Positions 17,301-24,402 of a DNA stretch of 34,006 nt are shown piece after piece; positions within the stretch are counted from its first letter, which is position 1, and each line of letters begins with the position of its first letter. This stretch comes from Bacteroides sp. (lineage in GTDB: Bacteria > Bacteroidota > Bacteroidia > Bacteroidales > Bacteroidaceae). The notes under the pieces were generated by a model. It had not been told where the DNA came from, ran no database searches, and saw only the letters and a program-made list of their open reading frames with translations. Made by a program: the position numbers and the translations under genes. Location: contig JAGBWA010000095.1 of the NCBI GenBank assembly GCA_017630035.1, forward strand, positions 1-34,006. Direction: 5' to 3'.

Positions 17301-17871
17301 AACCAGTACCTGCAGCTGGCGAGTATGGTTGGATGGTATATCCCTTGTACAACAGATTCTTCTTGTAGAGTTGCTTCAATAGCCACCACAATGTTTCAAT
17401 GTAGCGGTTATCGTAGGTGATGTATGGGTTTTCCAAATCCACCCAATAGCCCATTTGATGAGTCAAGTCGGTCCATTCCTTGGTGAACTTCATCACATCC
17501 TTGCGGCACGCAGCATTATACTCGGCCACACTGATCGTCTTGCCAATATCCTCCTTGGTAATGCCCATCGCCTTTTCTACGCCCAATTCCACCGGCAATC
17601 CGTGTGTATCCCAACCAGCTTTACGCTTCACTTGGAAACCTTTCATTGTTTTGTAACGGCAGAAAATATCCTTGATAGAGCGTGCCATTACGTGGTGAAT
17701 ACCCGGCATACCGTTTGCACTTGGCGGACCTTCGAAGAACACAAACGAAGGACAACCTTCGCGTTCAGTCATACTCTTGGCGAAAACATCGTTTTCATCC
17801 CATTTCTTCAACACTTCCTTGTTGATTTCCGAAAGGTTGAACTTCTGATATTCGGCAAATTTTTTACCCAT
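14383..17871 (-). CDS. ileS: Isoleucyl-tRNA synthetase, type 2, with GIHH in place of HIGH
   Basis: A 1162-aa class I synthetase, long like the eukaryote/archaeal-type IleRS2 rather than the ~930-aa type 1 enzyme. It has no obvious C-terminal zinc knuckle. The HIGH position reads GIHH (residues 57-60, within ANGMPGIHHVMARSIKD), so the first and third residues are swapped relative to HxGH. KMSKR is at 711-715. The CP1 editing domain includes GTGIVHIAPTFGADD. It charges tRNAIle in the cytoplasm. It is the first gene of the ileS-dksA-like-lspA-DUF4296-unknown operon. IleRS2 enzymes are generally poorly sensitive to mupirocin, and the GxHH form has been associated with very high resistance; this is inference for this gene. 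Confidence 0.97.
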   Translation of the reverse strand: MGKKFAEYQKFNLSEINKEVLKKWDENDVFAKSMTEREGCPSFVFFEGPPSANGMPGIHHVMARSIKDIFCRYKTMKGFQVKRKAGWDTHGLPVELGVEKAMGITKEDIGKTISVAEYNAACRKDVMKFTKEWTDLTHQMGYWVDLENPYITYDNRYIETLWWLLKQLYKKNLLYKGYTIQPYSPAAGTGLSSHELNQPGCYRDVKDTTMVAQFKIKNPKPEMAEWGTPYFLAWTTTPWTLPSNTALCVGPKIDYVAVQTYNAYNGDKMTVVLAKALLYTHFNKKAEELALEDYKPGDKLVPFKVVGEYKGPELVGMEYEQLLPWVKPVEVNEKGEWQDASAKAFRVIPGDYVTTEDGTGIVHIAPTFGADDAFVARAAGIPSLFMINKRGETRPMVDLTGKFYLMDELDEAFVKECVDVAVYKEYEGRWVKNAYDPQFTVDGKYDEKAAQAAENLDIYIALNMKSVGKAFKIEKHVHNYPHCWRTDKPVLYYPLDSWFIRSTAAKERMIELNKTINWKPESTGTGRFGKWLENLNDWNLSRSRYWGTPLPIWRTEDGSSEICIESVEELYNEIEKAVAAGVMAENPYKKVGFVPGEYTQENYDKIDLHRPYVDDITLVAADGQPMKRESDLIDVWFDSGAMPYAQIHYPFENKELLDGREVYPADFIAEGVDQTRGWFFTLHAIATMVFDSISYKAVISNGLVLDKNGNKMSKRLGNAVDPFETIEKFGSDPLRWYMITNSSPWDNLKFDVEGVEEVRRKFFGTLYNTYSFFALYANVDGFEYKEADVPMNERPEIDRWIMSELNTLIKQVDACYNDYEPTKAGRLIQDFVNDNLSNWYVRLNRKRFWGGGMTQDKLSAYQTLYTCLEVVAKLMAPIAPFYADMLYNDLTSVTGRDNVVSVHLSNYPACNEAMIDASLEARMKMAQDATSMVLALRRKVNIKVRQPLQCIMVPIVDEEQRAQLEAVKNLIMNEVNVKEIRFVDGAAGVLVKKVKCDFKKLGPKFGKQMKAVANAVATLSQEEIASLEKNGSLALNLDGAEAVIEAADVEIFSEDIPGWLVANEGKLTIALDVTVTEELRREGVARELVNRIQNIRKSSGFEITDKISITLSKNILTDDAVNEYKEYICNQVLATSLTLADEVNGTELEFDDFKLYALVSKC

Positions 17872-17904
17872 TTTTATTTAAAAATTACGATTTACACATT
17901 AATT

Positions 17905-17921
17905 TATAGGCCTAACCTATA
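17905..17921. promoter_or_regulatory. Inverted repeat in ileS leader
   Basis: TATAGG-CCTAA-CCTATA is a perfect 6-bp inverted repeat just downstream of the ileS -7 box, in the untranslated leader. It could be a small RNA hairpin or an operator. No T-box features are seen. Confidence 0.35.
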
Positions 17922-17930
17922 TTTAAGGCG

Positions 17931-17962
17931 CAAAAGTACAAAATATTTAGAGATTTGCCAAA
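17931..17962 (-). promoter_or_regulatory. Promoter of ileS operon
   Basis: Minus strand TACTTTTG (17931-17938) with TTTG -33 box at 17959-17962, spacing 20 bp. The leader would be about 55 nt. Confidence 0.75.
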
Positions 17963-17972
17963 AGAAAATAGC

Positions 17973-17980
17973 TATCTTTG
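17973..17980 (+). promoter_or_regulatory. -7 box of FNT gene promoter
   Basis: TATCTTTG, an exact consensus match, 23 bp upstream of the ATG at 18004. Its -33 region overlaps that of the divergent ileS promoter, so the two may interfere. Confidence 0.65.
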
Positions 17981-18003
17981 CCGCCCAAAAAGCAAAAACA
18001 ATT

Positions 18004-18597
18004 ATGTACGGAGTATTTATTAAAGCAATTTTATCGGGATTTATGATAGCTTTTGGATGCATCATCTACTTGATGTGTCCTAACAAAATGGTTGGTGCCC
18101 TACTCTTCTCGTTTGGCTTGCTCACCATTATTTGTCGCGAACTGTATCTTTATACGGGTAAGATTGGGTATATCAAGGAGGTGGGTATTGTAAAAATATT
18201 ACTTACCATATTGGGCAATTTTGTCGGAACATTTGCCGTGGGTACGGTGATGCAATTCACTCGCCTGGCCTATCACGACACCGTGAACAAACTCGTAGCT
18301 ACCAAGCTGAACGATTCTATCCCAAGCTTGTTTATCCTCTCGATTGCTTGTGGCGTTATGATGTACCTGGCGTACGATTCGTTCAAGAAGAGCCGTTCGT
18401 GGATATTCGTCATCTTCCCGGTTGTTATCTTCATCTTGAGTGGCTTTGAGCATAGCATTGCCAATATGTGTTACTTCACCCTGGCCAACGCTTGGGAACC
18501 GCGCACTTTCCTCTTGCTATTTGTTATGATTCTTGGAAATGCCGTAGGTAGTTGGCTGATGAATCTTGGCACTTATTTCGTGAAAGAAAATTCATAG
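18004..18597 (+). CDS. Short formate/nitrite transporter (FNT) family channel
   Basis: A 197-aa membrane protein with about six hydrophobic helices. The FNT half-motifs are seen in LLFSFGLLTIICRELYLYTGK and in SGFEHSIANMCYFTLAN, which carries the conserved pore histidine. FNT channels (FocA, NirC, HSC) pass formate, nitrite or hydrosulfide and are normally 250-285 aa, so this one is compact, with short loops and termini. The start at 18004 is an ATG 23 bp after a -7 box; the frame is open further upstream but that part runs antisense through ileS. It is monocistronic. The substrate cannot be told, and no formate lyase or nitrite reductase gene is near. Confidence 0.85.
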   Translation: MYGVFIKAILSGFMIAFGCIIYLMCPNKMVGALLFSFGLLTIICRELYLYTGKIGYIKEVGIVKILLTILGNFVGTFAVGTVMQFTRLAYHDTVNKLVATKLNDSIPSLFILSIACGVMMYLAYDSFKKSRSWIFVIFPVVIFILSGFEHSIANMCYFTLANAWEPRTFLLLFVMILGNAVGSWLMNLGTYFVKENS

Positions 18598-18620
18598 TGA
18601 TTAACTACTCGTGGGTTATT

Positions 18621-18689
18621 GTAGAGACGTCTCATTGAGGCGTCTCTTTTGTTTTTGTTTTTTGAGACGCCATGATATGACGTCTCTAC
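18621..18689. repeat. Palindromic repeat, copy 1 of 3 (GTAGAGACGTC family)
   Basis: A 69-bp element whose ends are inverted repeats (GTAGAGACGTC and GACGTCTCTAC), with inner inverted arms GGCGTCTC and GAGACGCC around a T-rich TTTTGTTTTTG loop. The flanks GTGGGTTATT (before) and GTGGCGGT (after) recur at the other copies. It is close to the copy at 30274-30343, in the opposite orientation. It could fold as one long hairpin and may act as a terminator for the FNT gene. Confidence 0.85.
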
Positions 18690-18744
18690 GAGTGGCGGTA
18701 TTCGTTTTTATTATGTATGCATCCACGCAAACACCCCGCATGGC

Positions 18745-18781
18745 AAATCATAAATCATAAATCATAATTCATAAATCAAAA
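18745..18781. repeat. Word repeat (AATCATAAATCATA type)
   Basis: Tandem degenerate 7-8 bp words (AAATCATA, AATTCATA, AAATCAAA) in the gap between the convergent FNT and GH43 genes. A closely similar string occurs in inverse orientation at 29706-29737. Confidence 0.7.
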
Positions 18782-18801
18782 TCTCCCCTGCCTACAAAAA
18801 G

Positions 18802-18833
18802 AAAGGGGCTATCCGTGGTGGATAACCCCTTTT
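18802..18833. terminator. Terminator between FNT and GH43 genes
   Basis: AAAGGGG-C-TATCC-GTGGT-GGATA-A-CCCCTTTT is a strong stem with one internal mismatch, with A-rich and T-rich sides. It probably ends the GH43 transcript (minus strand) and could stop readthrough from the plus strand. Confidence 0.75.
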
Positions 18834-18853
18834 GTTATGAGTTTATGGGAGGT

Positions 18854-20968
18854 TTAGCCTCTTCTGAAACGTCTTGGACGGAGAGGAGCTGGTTCCTTCC
18901 ATGCTGGATCGCGGAAAGTGATGGTGTAGGTCTTTTCTTGACCATTGTAGATGCACTTAACCTTGGCCACGCTTTGCAAATCCTTAGCTTGCTCTACTGT
19001 GATAGTTACAGCTGGGCTGCTTGCGGTAGCGGTGATTTCGGGAAGTGTAGTTGTTCTAACCATGATGTCGTATTGAGTGACGTCCACAATACCATTTTGG
19101 TTGGTAGAGCGGGTAGGAATAGCTGGAACTTCCAACAACTTGCCATCGGCCATGATGTTTACGGTAGGAGGAACAGGGCGTTCGATAGGATTCTTCTTTG
19201 AGCTGAAGCCCAAACCGATGAGGTCGAACAATGGTTGGTCTTCCATACCTACGGCCTTGAAGAAGATTGCGTGCTTCTTGTCCAAACCATCGACTGCTGC
19301 CGATACATCTACGCTGAATTGAGTGATGCCCTTAGCGGCGTTGGTAGGAATGTTGATTTCGCCAATCTTCTTACCATTCCATGCTGCGTTGTCGTATGGA
19401 CCATCCAACCAAACTTCGATAGTGCAGCCTTGTGCTGTTTGGGGTTGTACCCATACGTTAAGCATAGTGCCATTACCCTTAGCTGTGCCCTTGAATGGCT
19501 TGATACCGTTCTTAGCCTTGCTCAAACCACCGAAACCGAAGTACTTGTAACCAATGATGTTACCGTTCTTAACGTTGGTGATAATCATGCTGTTGTCCCA
19601 GTTGTCCCAAGTGTCTTGTTGGAGGTTGATGTCTGACAAGTAGCATGCATAACCTGCTGAGTAGTAATCGTATGGAGGAAGACCGAACATGTTGAAACCT
19701 TCTGAGGTAACTTCTGCACCGGTGTATTCGTTGCCATCAGCGTCTTTTGCACCCCAAATGCCATCGGGAGCATAGTAATCTAATGCACGAATCACTACCT
19801 TACCGCCATCGGCTACGCTCTTTTCGTCCCAAGTAATCTTTACAGGAGCAACAACGGCTTGACGAGCATTACCAAAACCACGTGGTGGACGGTGGTAGAA
19901 GCAATACCAATTGTCGCCAATCTTTTCGATACTACCGTGTGTGTTGTGACCACCGTTGGTAGTAATCAAACCAGAACCATCTTCGTTCAATACCGGACCG
20001 CGTGAGTCAACCAATACGCCACCGCTCTTCCATGGGCCAAGTGGAGAGTCACTATATGCATAGCGAAGAGCCGAGTTTGTGCTTGACAAACCATAGTCGG
20101 GACCTGAATAGCCGCTATATACAGTAACGAACTTGTTGCCTACCTTGCGGATAGATGATGCTTCGAAGAAGTTGAAGCGCTTCAAGTCTTCGTCTGGGTG
20201 GATAGCTGGGAAGTTAGGACCCTTATCGCGCAATTCACCATAACGGAAGCTTGCAGGAATAAATGGGTCGATTGGCTCAGTGCCAGGACGAACCGAGTAC
20301 ATAGTGTTTTGGTCGAGCTGAGCAGCTGTAGAGTGTTGGAAACCCCAATAGCCGTATGCACGGAAACCAATTTCGTAGTCGGGATCGTTTGGATCGGTTA
20401 CATATTCGATGAAGATAGAGGGGTCGAAACCTAAGCAGCTACCAGGAACGGTGCTACGACCATCTTCGGTGAGGTTGACTGGAGTAAATGGGCCATCGGG
20501 ACGAGAACCTTTACATACCATAGCTTCGCGACGTGGGCCACGGCTATGTGGATAGAGGTAGTATTCCTTTGTGCCATCCTTGCGACGAACTTCTACCAAG
20601 TCGGGGGCATACATTACGTCCCATTGGTTGTCGATAGGATAAGTAAAGATAGGACCTTCGTCGCGCCAGCTGTTAAGGTCTTCGATTGGTGCAGACCATG
20701 CACGAATGTCCGGACCGCAATAGCTACCGAAACGTACGTCGTGCGAACCAATGATATAAACACGATACTTACCAGGTCTGTCTGGATCTTCAAATACGCG
20801 GGGTTCACCATCGGGTACGTGTTCCCACAAAGGCAAGTAAGGATTACCTGCTTGCTTGTGCACATATCGCTCGGTTACAGGCTTTTGCTGTGCCGATGCG
20901 TTGTTAATGCCAAATGCGGCCAACGCCAATGAAAGTGCAGCAAATTGCAATTTCTTAAAGTTGTTCAT
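18854..20968 (-). CDS. Secreted GH43-like glycoside hydrolase with CBM6-like module
   Basis: A 704-aa protein. The signal peptide ends near ASAQQ (26-28). The five-bladed beta-propeller (about 45-400) shows a likely catalytic base Asp in PDGEPRVFED (51-61), APDL (121-124), the pKa-modulating Asp in GFDPSIFIE (D182), the acid Glu in FFEASSIRK (E269) and the structural His in GGHNTHGS (H344). A CBM6-like beta-sandwich (about 435-590, with IIGYKYFGFG) and a small C-terminal beta domain follow, then a basic tail RPRRFRRG. GH43 enzymes cut arabinose, xylose or galactose linkages in plant polysaccharides. There is no SusC/SusD pair or other CAZyme beside it. It is monocistronic with a very good promoter. 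The substrate is unknown. Confidence 0.85.
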   Translation of the reverse strand: MNNFKKLQFAALSLALAAFGINNASAQQKPVTERYVHKQAGNPYLPLWEHVPDGEPRVFEDPDRPGKYRVYIIGSHDVRFGSYCGPDIRAWSAPIEDLNSWRDEGPIFTYPIDNQWDVMYAPDLVEVRRKDGTKEYYLYPHSRGPRREAMVCKGSRPDGPFTPVNLTEDGRSTVPGSCLGFDPSIFIEYVTDPNDPDYEIGFRAYGYWGFQHSTAAQLDQNTMYSVRPGTEPIDPFIPASFRYGELRDKGPNFPAIHPDEDLKRFNFFEASSIRKVGNKFVTVYSGYSGPDYGLSSTNSALRYAYSDSPLGPWKSGGVLVDSRGPVLNEDGSGLITTNGGHNTHGSIEKIGDNWYCFYHRPPRGFGNARQAVVAPVKITWDEKSVADGGKVVIRALDYYAPDGIWGAKDADGNEYTGAEVTSEGFNMFGLPPYDYYSAGYACYLSDINLQQDTWDNWDNSMIITNVKNGNIIGYKYFGFGGLSKAKNGIKPFKGTAKGNGTMLNVWVQPQTAQGCTIEVWLDGPYDNAAWNGKKIGEINIPTNAAKGITQFSVDVSAAVDGLDKKHAIFFKAVGMEDQPLFDLIGLGFSSKKNPIERPVPPTVNIMADGKLLEVPAIPTRSTNQNGIVDVTQYDIMVRTTTLPEITATASSPAVTITVEQAKDLQSVAKVKCIYNGQEKTYTITFRDPAWKEPAPLRPRRFRRG

Positions 20969-21014
20969 GATAGATAATTTATAAAAGTTATGTTTAGATA
21001 AAATTTCTTCGGTA

Positions 21015-21045
21015 CAAATATAGTGAAAGCTATGAGAAATACAAA
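21015..21045 (-). promoter_or_regulatory. Promoter of GH43-like gene
   Basis: Minus strand TATATTTG (21015-21022) with TTTG at 21042-21045, spacing 19 bp, both exact. The leader would be about 40-45 nt. Confidence 0.8.
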
Positions 21046-21075
21046 AAAAAATGAGTTTTTAAGCGTTTTACCAAC

Positions 21076-21120
21076 ACTAATCACTCATAATTCATCACTC
21101 AGAACTCACAACTCAGCACT
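21076..21120. repeat. Word repeat (ACTCAGAACTCACAACT type)
   Basis: Degenerate 8-10 bp words ending in ACT or ATT, including ACTCAGAACTCACAACT. That 17-mer is found again at about 32000, and all but its first base recurs on the minus strand at 27829-27870. Confidence 0.75.
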
Positions 21121-21153
21121 AAAAAAGGGCCTATTCTCACGAACAAGCCCCTT
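21119..21153 (-). terminator. Terminator of tyrosine phenol-lyase-like gene
   Basis: On the minus strand AAGGGGCT and AGGCCCTT pair around a 13-nt loop (one G-G mismatch) and are followed by TTTTTT. It lies about 45 bp after the stop codon. Confidence 0.6.
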
Positions 21154-21196
21154 CGACCATGATTTAACATTTATTACAACAAATACCATTTTCTAT

Positions 21197-22648
21197 TTAT
21201 AAGCTATCGCCAAAATCTTCGCGGAATTTCTCCATCAAGCGGTTGGGCCAATTGCCAATAGGCTCGAGACCACCCATGAAGAAGCGAAGTACCGGTGGTT
21301 CGTAAACGAACTTCAAACCACCAATGAGGTGACGATTGTCGTACAACCAATGCATGCGGTCGATTACATAGTTCACTTGCGACAACGTGAATACACGACG
21401 AGGAACCGCCAAACGAAGCAATTCTACATCGGCTGGGATTTCCTTGCCGTTTTCATCGCGAGTGCTCGATACCGTACCACGCTCCATGCCGCGAACACCC
21501 GAAATGAGGTAGAATGCGGCGGCAAGCGCACCGGCTGGATATTGATCTTGTGGAATGTGGCTACAGAACTCCATAGCATTGACGTGAGCGCCAAGTACTC
21601 CCGGAGGGGTTACGCAAGGAATGCCACGTTTTTCCATCTCTGTTACCAAATATTTGATGAACTCTGGGCTTTGGCTGATGGCGGTTTCGTCCAGCGTTTC
21701 GTACAAACCTACGGTCATTGCTTCGATTTCGCGAACAGAGATACCGCCGTATGTCAAGAAACCTTCGTACAATGGAATAAGGGCTTCCATCTTGTTGTAA
21801 AGGCCACGTTGGTTGGTACAAATACCACCACCGCGCGACGAGCTGAGCTTACGAGCAGAGAAATATACCAAGTCGGCCAAGCCACACATCATCTTAATGA
21901 TTTCGCCAAGGCTATTTTCTTTCCATTTGTCTTCGCGTTGCTTGATGAGGTAAGCATTTTCGCCCAACAACGATGCGTCGAGCACTAACATAATGCCATA
22001 TTTATCAGCAATGCGACGAACATCCATCAAGTTGGCCATTGAGAATGGCTGACCACCAATCAAGTTGGTAGATGCCTCCATGCGGATGTATGGGATATTT
22101 TCTTTTCCTTCGGTTAGGATAAGTTCTTCCAGCTTTTCGATGTTCATGTTGCCTTTGAAGGGGTAATCGCTCTTCAACTCCATAGCGCGGTCGTAAAAGA
22201 GCTCGGCTACACGAGCACCCATTTCTTGAACGTGGGCCAAGGTAGTGGTGAAGTGATAGTTCATAGGCACTACGTTGCCTGGCTTGATAAATGCTTTCGA
22301 AACGATGTTTTCGCAAGCGCGTCCTTGGTGAGCAGGAAGCAAGTATTTCTTGCCAAGCACATCTTCTACGGCCTTTTGCAAGCGGATAAACGATTGCGAG
22401 CCAGCATAAGCATCGTCGGCATGCAACATAGCGGCTACTTGGTTGTCGCTCATAGCGTTCACACCACTATCGGTGAGCATATCCAAATAAACGTCGAGCG
22501 TGCTTAAGCGGAAGGTATTGAATCCACCCTCTTTCAGGGCTTCCATGCGTCGTTCGATGGGAACAAGGTGCAGTTTTTGTACTACACGTACTTTGTGCAA
22601 TTCAAGCGGTTGGTCGCCACCCTTGTAAAATTTTACTTTAGAACTCAT
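21197..22648 (-). CDS. Tyrosine phenol-lyase/tryptophanase-family PLP lyase
   Basis: A 483-aa beta-eliminating lyase of the TnaA/TPL type. Conserved elements are LTDSGVNAMSD, DDAYAGS (Y81), AHQGRACE, FTTT (133-136), STNLIGGQP (N195), the PLP-ring aspartate D224, the Schiff-base lysine K267 (FSARK), LRLAVPRR and a C-terminal LRFF. MERG (388-391) and LRFF match tyrosine phenol-lyase, not tryptophanase (VEIG), so cleavage of tyrosine to phenol, pyruvate and ammonia is a reasonable guess. However, the PLP-contacting Arg after D224 is Leu (DASLLGEN), and the bases around K267 read SARKLSSSRGGG rather than SGKKDCLVNIGG. The activity may therefore have changed. It seems to be a single gene with no adjacent permease. 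Tryptophanase is the main alternative name. Confidence 0.85.
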   Translation of the reverse strand: MSSKVKFYKGGDQPLELHKVRVVQKLHLVPIERRMEALKEGGFNTFRLSTLDVYLDMLTDSGVNAMSDNQVAAMLHADDAYAGSQSFIRLQKAVEDVLGKKYLLPAHQGRACENIVSKAFIKPGNVVPMNYHFTTTLAHVQEMGARVAELFYDRAMELKSDYPFKGNMNIEKLEELILTEGKENIPYIRMEASTNLIGGQPFSMANLMDVRRIADKYGIMLVLDASLLGENAYLIKQREDKWKENSLGEIIKMMCGLADLVYFSARKLSSSRGGGICTNQRGLYNKMEALIPLYEGFLTYGGISVREIEAMTVGLYETLDETAISQSPEFIKYLVTEMEKRGIPCVTPPGVLGAHVNAMEFCSHIPQDQYPAGALAAAFYLISGVRGMERGTVSSTRDENGKEIPADVELLRLAVPRRVFTLSQVNYVIDRMHWLYDNRHLIGGLKFVYEPPVLRFFMGGLEPIGNWPNRLMEKFREDFGDSL

Positions 22649-22758
22649 AGTATAGTTATATTTATATGTATTTTTTGTTGCTTTTTGCTAACGGGCGGCA
22701 ATATTCGCAAAAAAATCGCATATAACCAAACTTTTGCTACAAAATAGTGTTTTTACTA

Positions 22759-24393
22759 TCATTTTCTTTCTATTTCGCGCAAATTCTCTATACGTTTGCG
22801 TTCCATAAACTCGGTAATTCCTTCCAAATGGTGCACTACGCGCTTGTTGCCAAATTCGTAGATTTGTGTAACCAATCCGTCGAGGAAGTCGCGGTCGTGG
22901 CTCACCAATATCAGTGTTCCGTCGAATGCTTGCAATGCCTCTTTCAAGATGTCTTTGGTGCGCAAATCCAAGTGGTTGGTAGGTTCGTCCAAGATAAGCA
23001 AGTTCACCGGCTCGAGTAGTAATTTCAGCAAGGCCAAGCGAGTGCGTTCGCCACCGCTCAATACTTTTACCTTCTTCAGCGATGCTTCGCCACCAAACAT
23101 AAATGCACCGAGCATATCTTTTATCTTTGTGCGGATGTCGCCTTGCGCAATGTCGTCGATGGTTTGGAACACCGTAAGTTCTTCGTCGAGCAACGAAGCT
23201 TGGTTTTGTGCAAAGTAGCCTATCATTACGTTATGGCCCAGCGTCAGTGTGCCGTTGTGCTCAATCTCTTGCATGATGCACTTCACCATCGTAGATTTTC
23301 CTTCGCCATTCTTACCCACAAACGCAATCTTCTGTCCGCGCTCAATCATAAAGTTGGCATCCTTGAACACAAGGTGTTCGCCGTAGCTCTTCCCCACTCC
23401 GTCGGCCGTAACGGGATAGTTTCCCGAGCGTGGTGCGGGAGGAAACTTCAAGCGGAGGTGTGAAGTATCTTCCTCGTCCACTTCGATAATCTCCAGCTTC
23501 TCCAACATCTTTACGCGGCTTTGCACTTGTAGCGTTTTGCTATAAGTACCCTTGAAGCGTTCAATGAAATCTTTCGTTTCTTGAATCATCTTCTGTTGCT
23601 CTTCGTATTGCTTTTGTTGTTGTGCTCGGCGTTCGGCTCGCAATTGAAGGTATTGTGTATAAGGCACTTTATAGTCGTAGATGCGTCCCATTGTCACTTC
23701 GATGGTGCGATTGGTGATATGATCCACGAAAGCGCGGTCGTGACTAATCACTACCACCGCACGGCCACATTGCACAAGGAAATCTTCCAACCATTGGATA
23801 GACTCAATGTCCAAGTGATTGGTAGGCTCGTCCAATAGCAACACATCGGGCTTCTTCAGCAACATCTTGGCAAGTTCGATGCGCATTCGCCATCCACCGG
23901 AGAAGTCGCTCGTTGGTCGATTGAAATCTTCGCGCACAAAGCCAAGGCCAAGCAATGTTTTCTCCACATCCTCGTCGAAGTGCGTCATATCGATGGTATA
24001 GAACTTTTCGCTCAGCGCCGAAACCTCTTCGATGAGTCGCATATAGTCGTCGCTTTCATAGTCGGTGCGAGCAGCAAGTTCGTCGTTCAGCGTATTGATG
24101 CGTGCCTCCATCTCGAACAGATGCGAGAAGGCTTGCGATGCCTCTTCGAACACGGTTCGTCCGTCTTGTGTAAGCAAGTGTTGTGGCAAGTAGGCTATCA
24201 CCGTATCTGCGGGGAAAGATACTTGTCCGCGAGTGGGTTGACGCACACCGGCCAATATCTTCAGCATGGTAGATTTGCCCGCGCCATTCTTTCCCATCAA
24301 TGCAATGCGATCGGTGGGATTGATAAAGAAACTAATGTTCGAAAAAAGTGTTGTGCCGGAAAATTCAACGGCTATGTTATCTACTGAAATCAT
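22759..24393 (-). CDS. ABC-F family ATPase
   Basis: A 544-aa soluble protein with two ABC ATPase domains and no membrane segment. Domain 1 has Walker A GKNGAGKST (34-42), signature FSGGW (164-168) and LLLDEPTNHLD (185-195). The interdomain linker (about 240-320) is charged, with YEEQQKMIQETKDFIERF. Domain 2 has GKNGEGKST (360-368), LSGGERTRLALLKLLL and LLILDEPTNHLD. ABC-F proteins act on the ribosome E site, as translation factors or antibiotic-resistance factors. This looks like the housekeeping type (YbiT/Uup-like), but the subgroup needs a tree. It lies 73 bp after the threonine aldolase stop on the same strand, and the gap is filled with word repeats; co-transcription is likely. Confidence 0.93.
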   Translation of the reverse strand: MISVDNIAVEFSGTTLFSNISFFINPTDRIALMGKNGAGKSTMLKILAGVRQPTRGQVSFPADTVIAYLPQHLLTQDGRTVFEEASQAFSHLFEMEARINTLNDELAARTDYESDDYMRLIEEVSALSEKFYTIDMTHFDEDVEKTLLGLGFVREDFNRPTSDFSGGWRMRIELAKMLLKKPDVLLLDEPTNHLDIESIQWLEDFLVQCGRAVVVISHDRAFVDHITNRTIEVTMGRIYDYKVPYTQYLQLRAERRAQQQKQYEEQQKMIQETKDFIERFKGTYSKTLQVQSRVKMLEKLEIIEVDEEDTSHLRLKFPPAPRSGNYPVTADGVGKSYGEHLVFKDANFMIERGQKIAFVGKNGEGKSTMVKCIMQEIEHNGTLTLGHNVMIGYFAQNQASLLDEELTVFQTIDDIAQGDIRTKIKDMLGAFMFGGEASLKKVKVLSGGERTRLALLKLLLEPVNLLILDEPTNHLDLRTKDILKEALQAFDGTLILVSHDRDFLDGLVTQIYEFGNKRVVHHLEGITEFMERKRIENLREIERK

Positions 24394-24402
24394 TGTTTTT
24401 TT

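Noticed and set aside
15823..17382. 519-aa open frame on the plus strand
   Set aside because: It lies wholly antisense to ileS, whose protein is full-length and conserved; the product resembles no family.
17872..18003. T-box or other tRNA-sensing leader upstream of ileS
   Set aside because: The leader is only about 55 nt with one small inverted repeat and no specifier or T-box sequence; Bacteroidota are not known to use T-boxes.
22649..22758. Promoter for the tyrosine phenol-lyase-like gene
   Set aside because: A TTTG is present at a plausible distance but no TAnnTTTG box follows; I could not assign a site.
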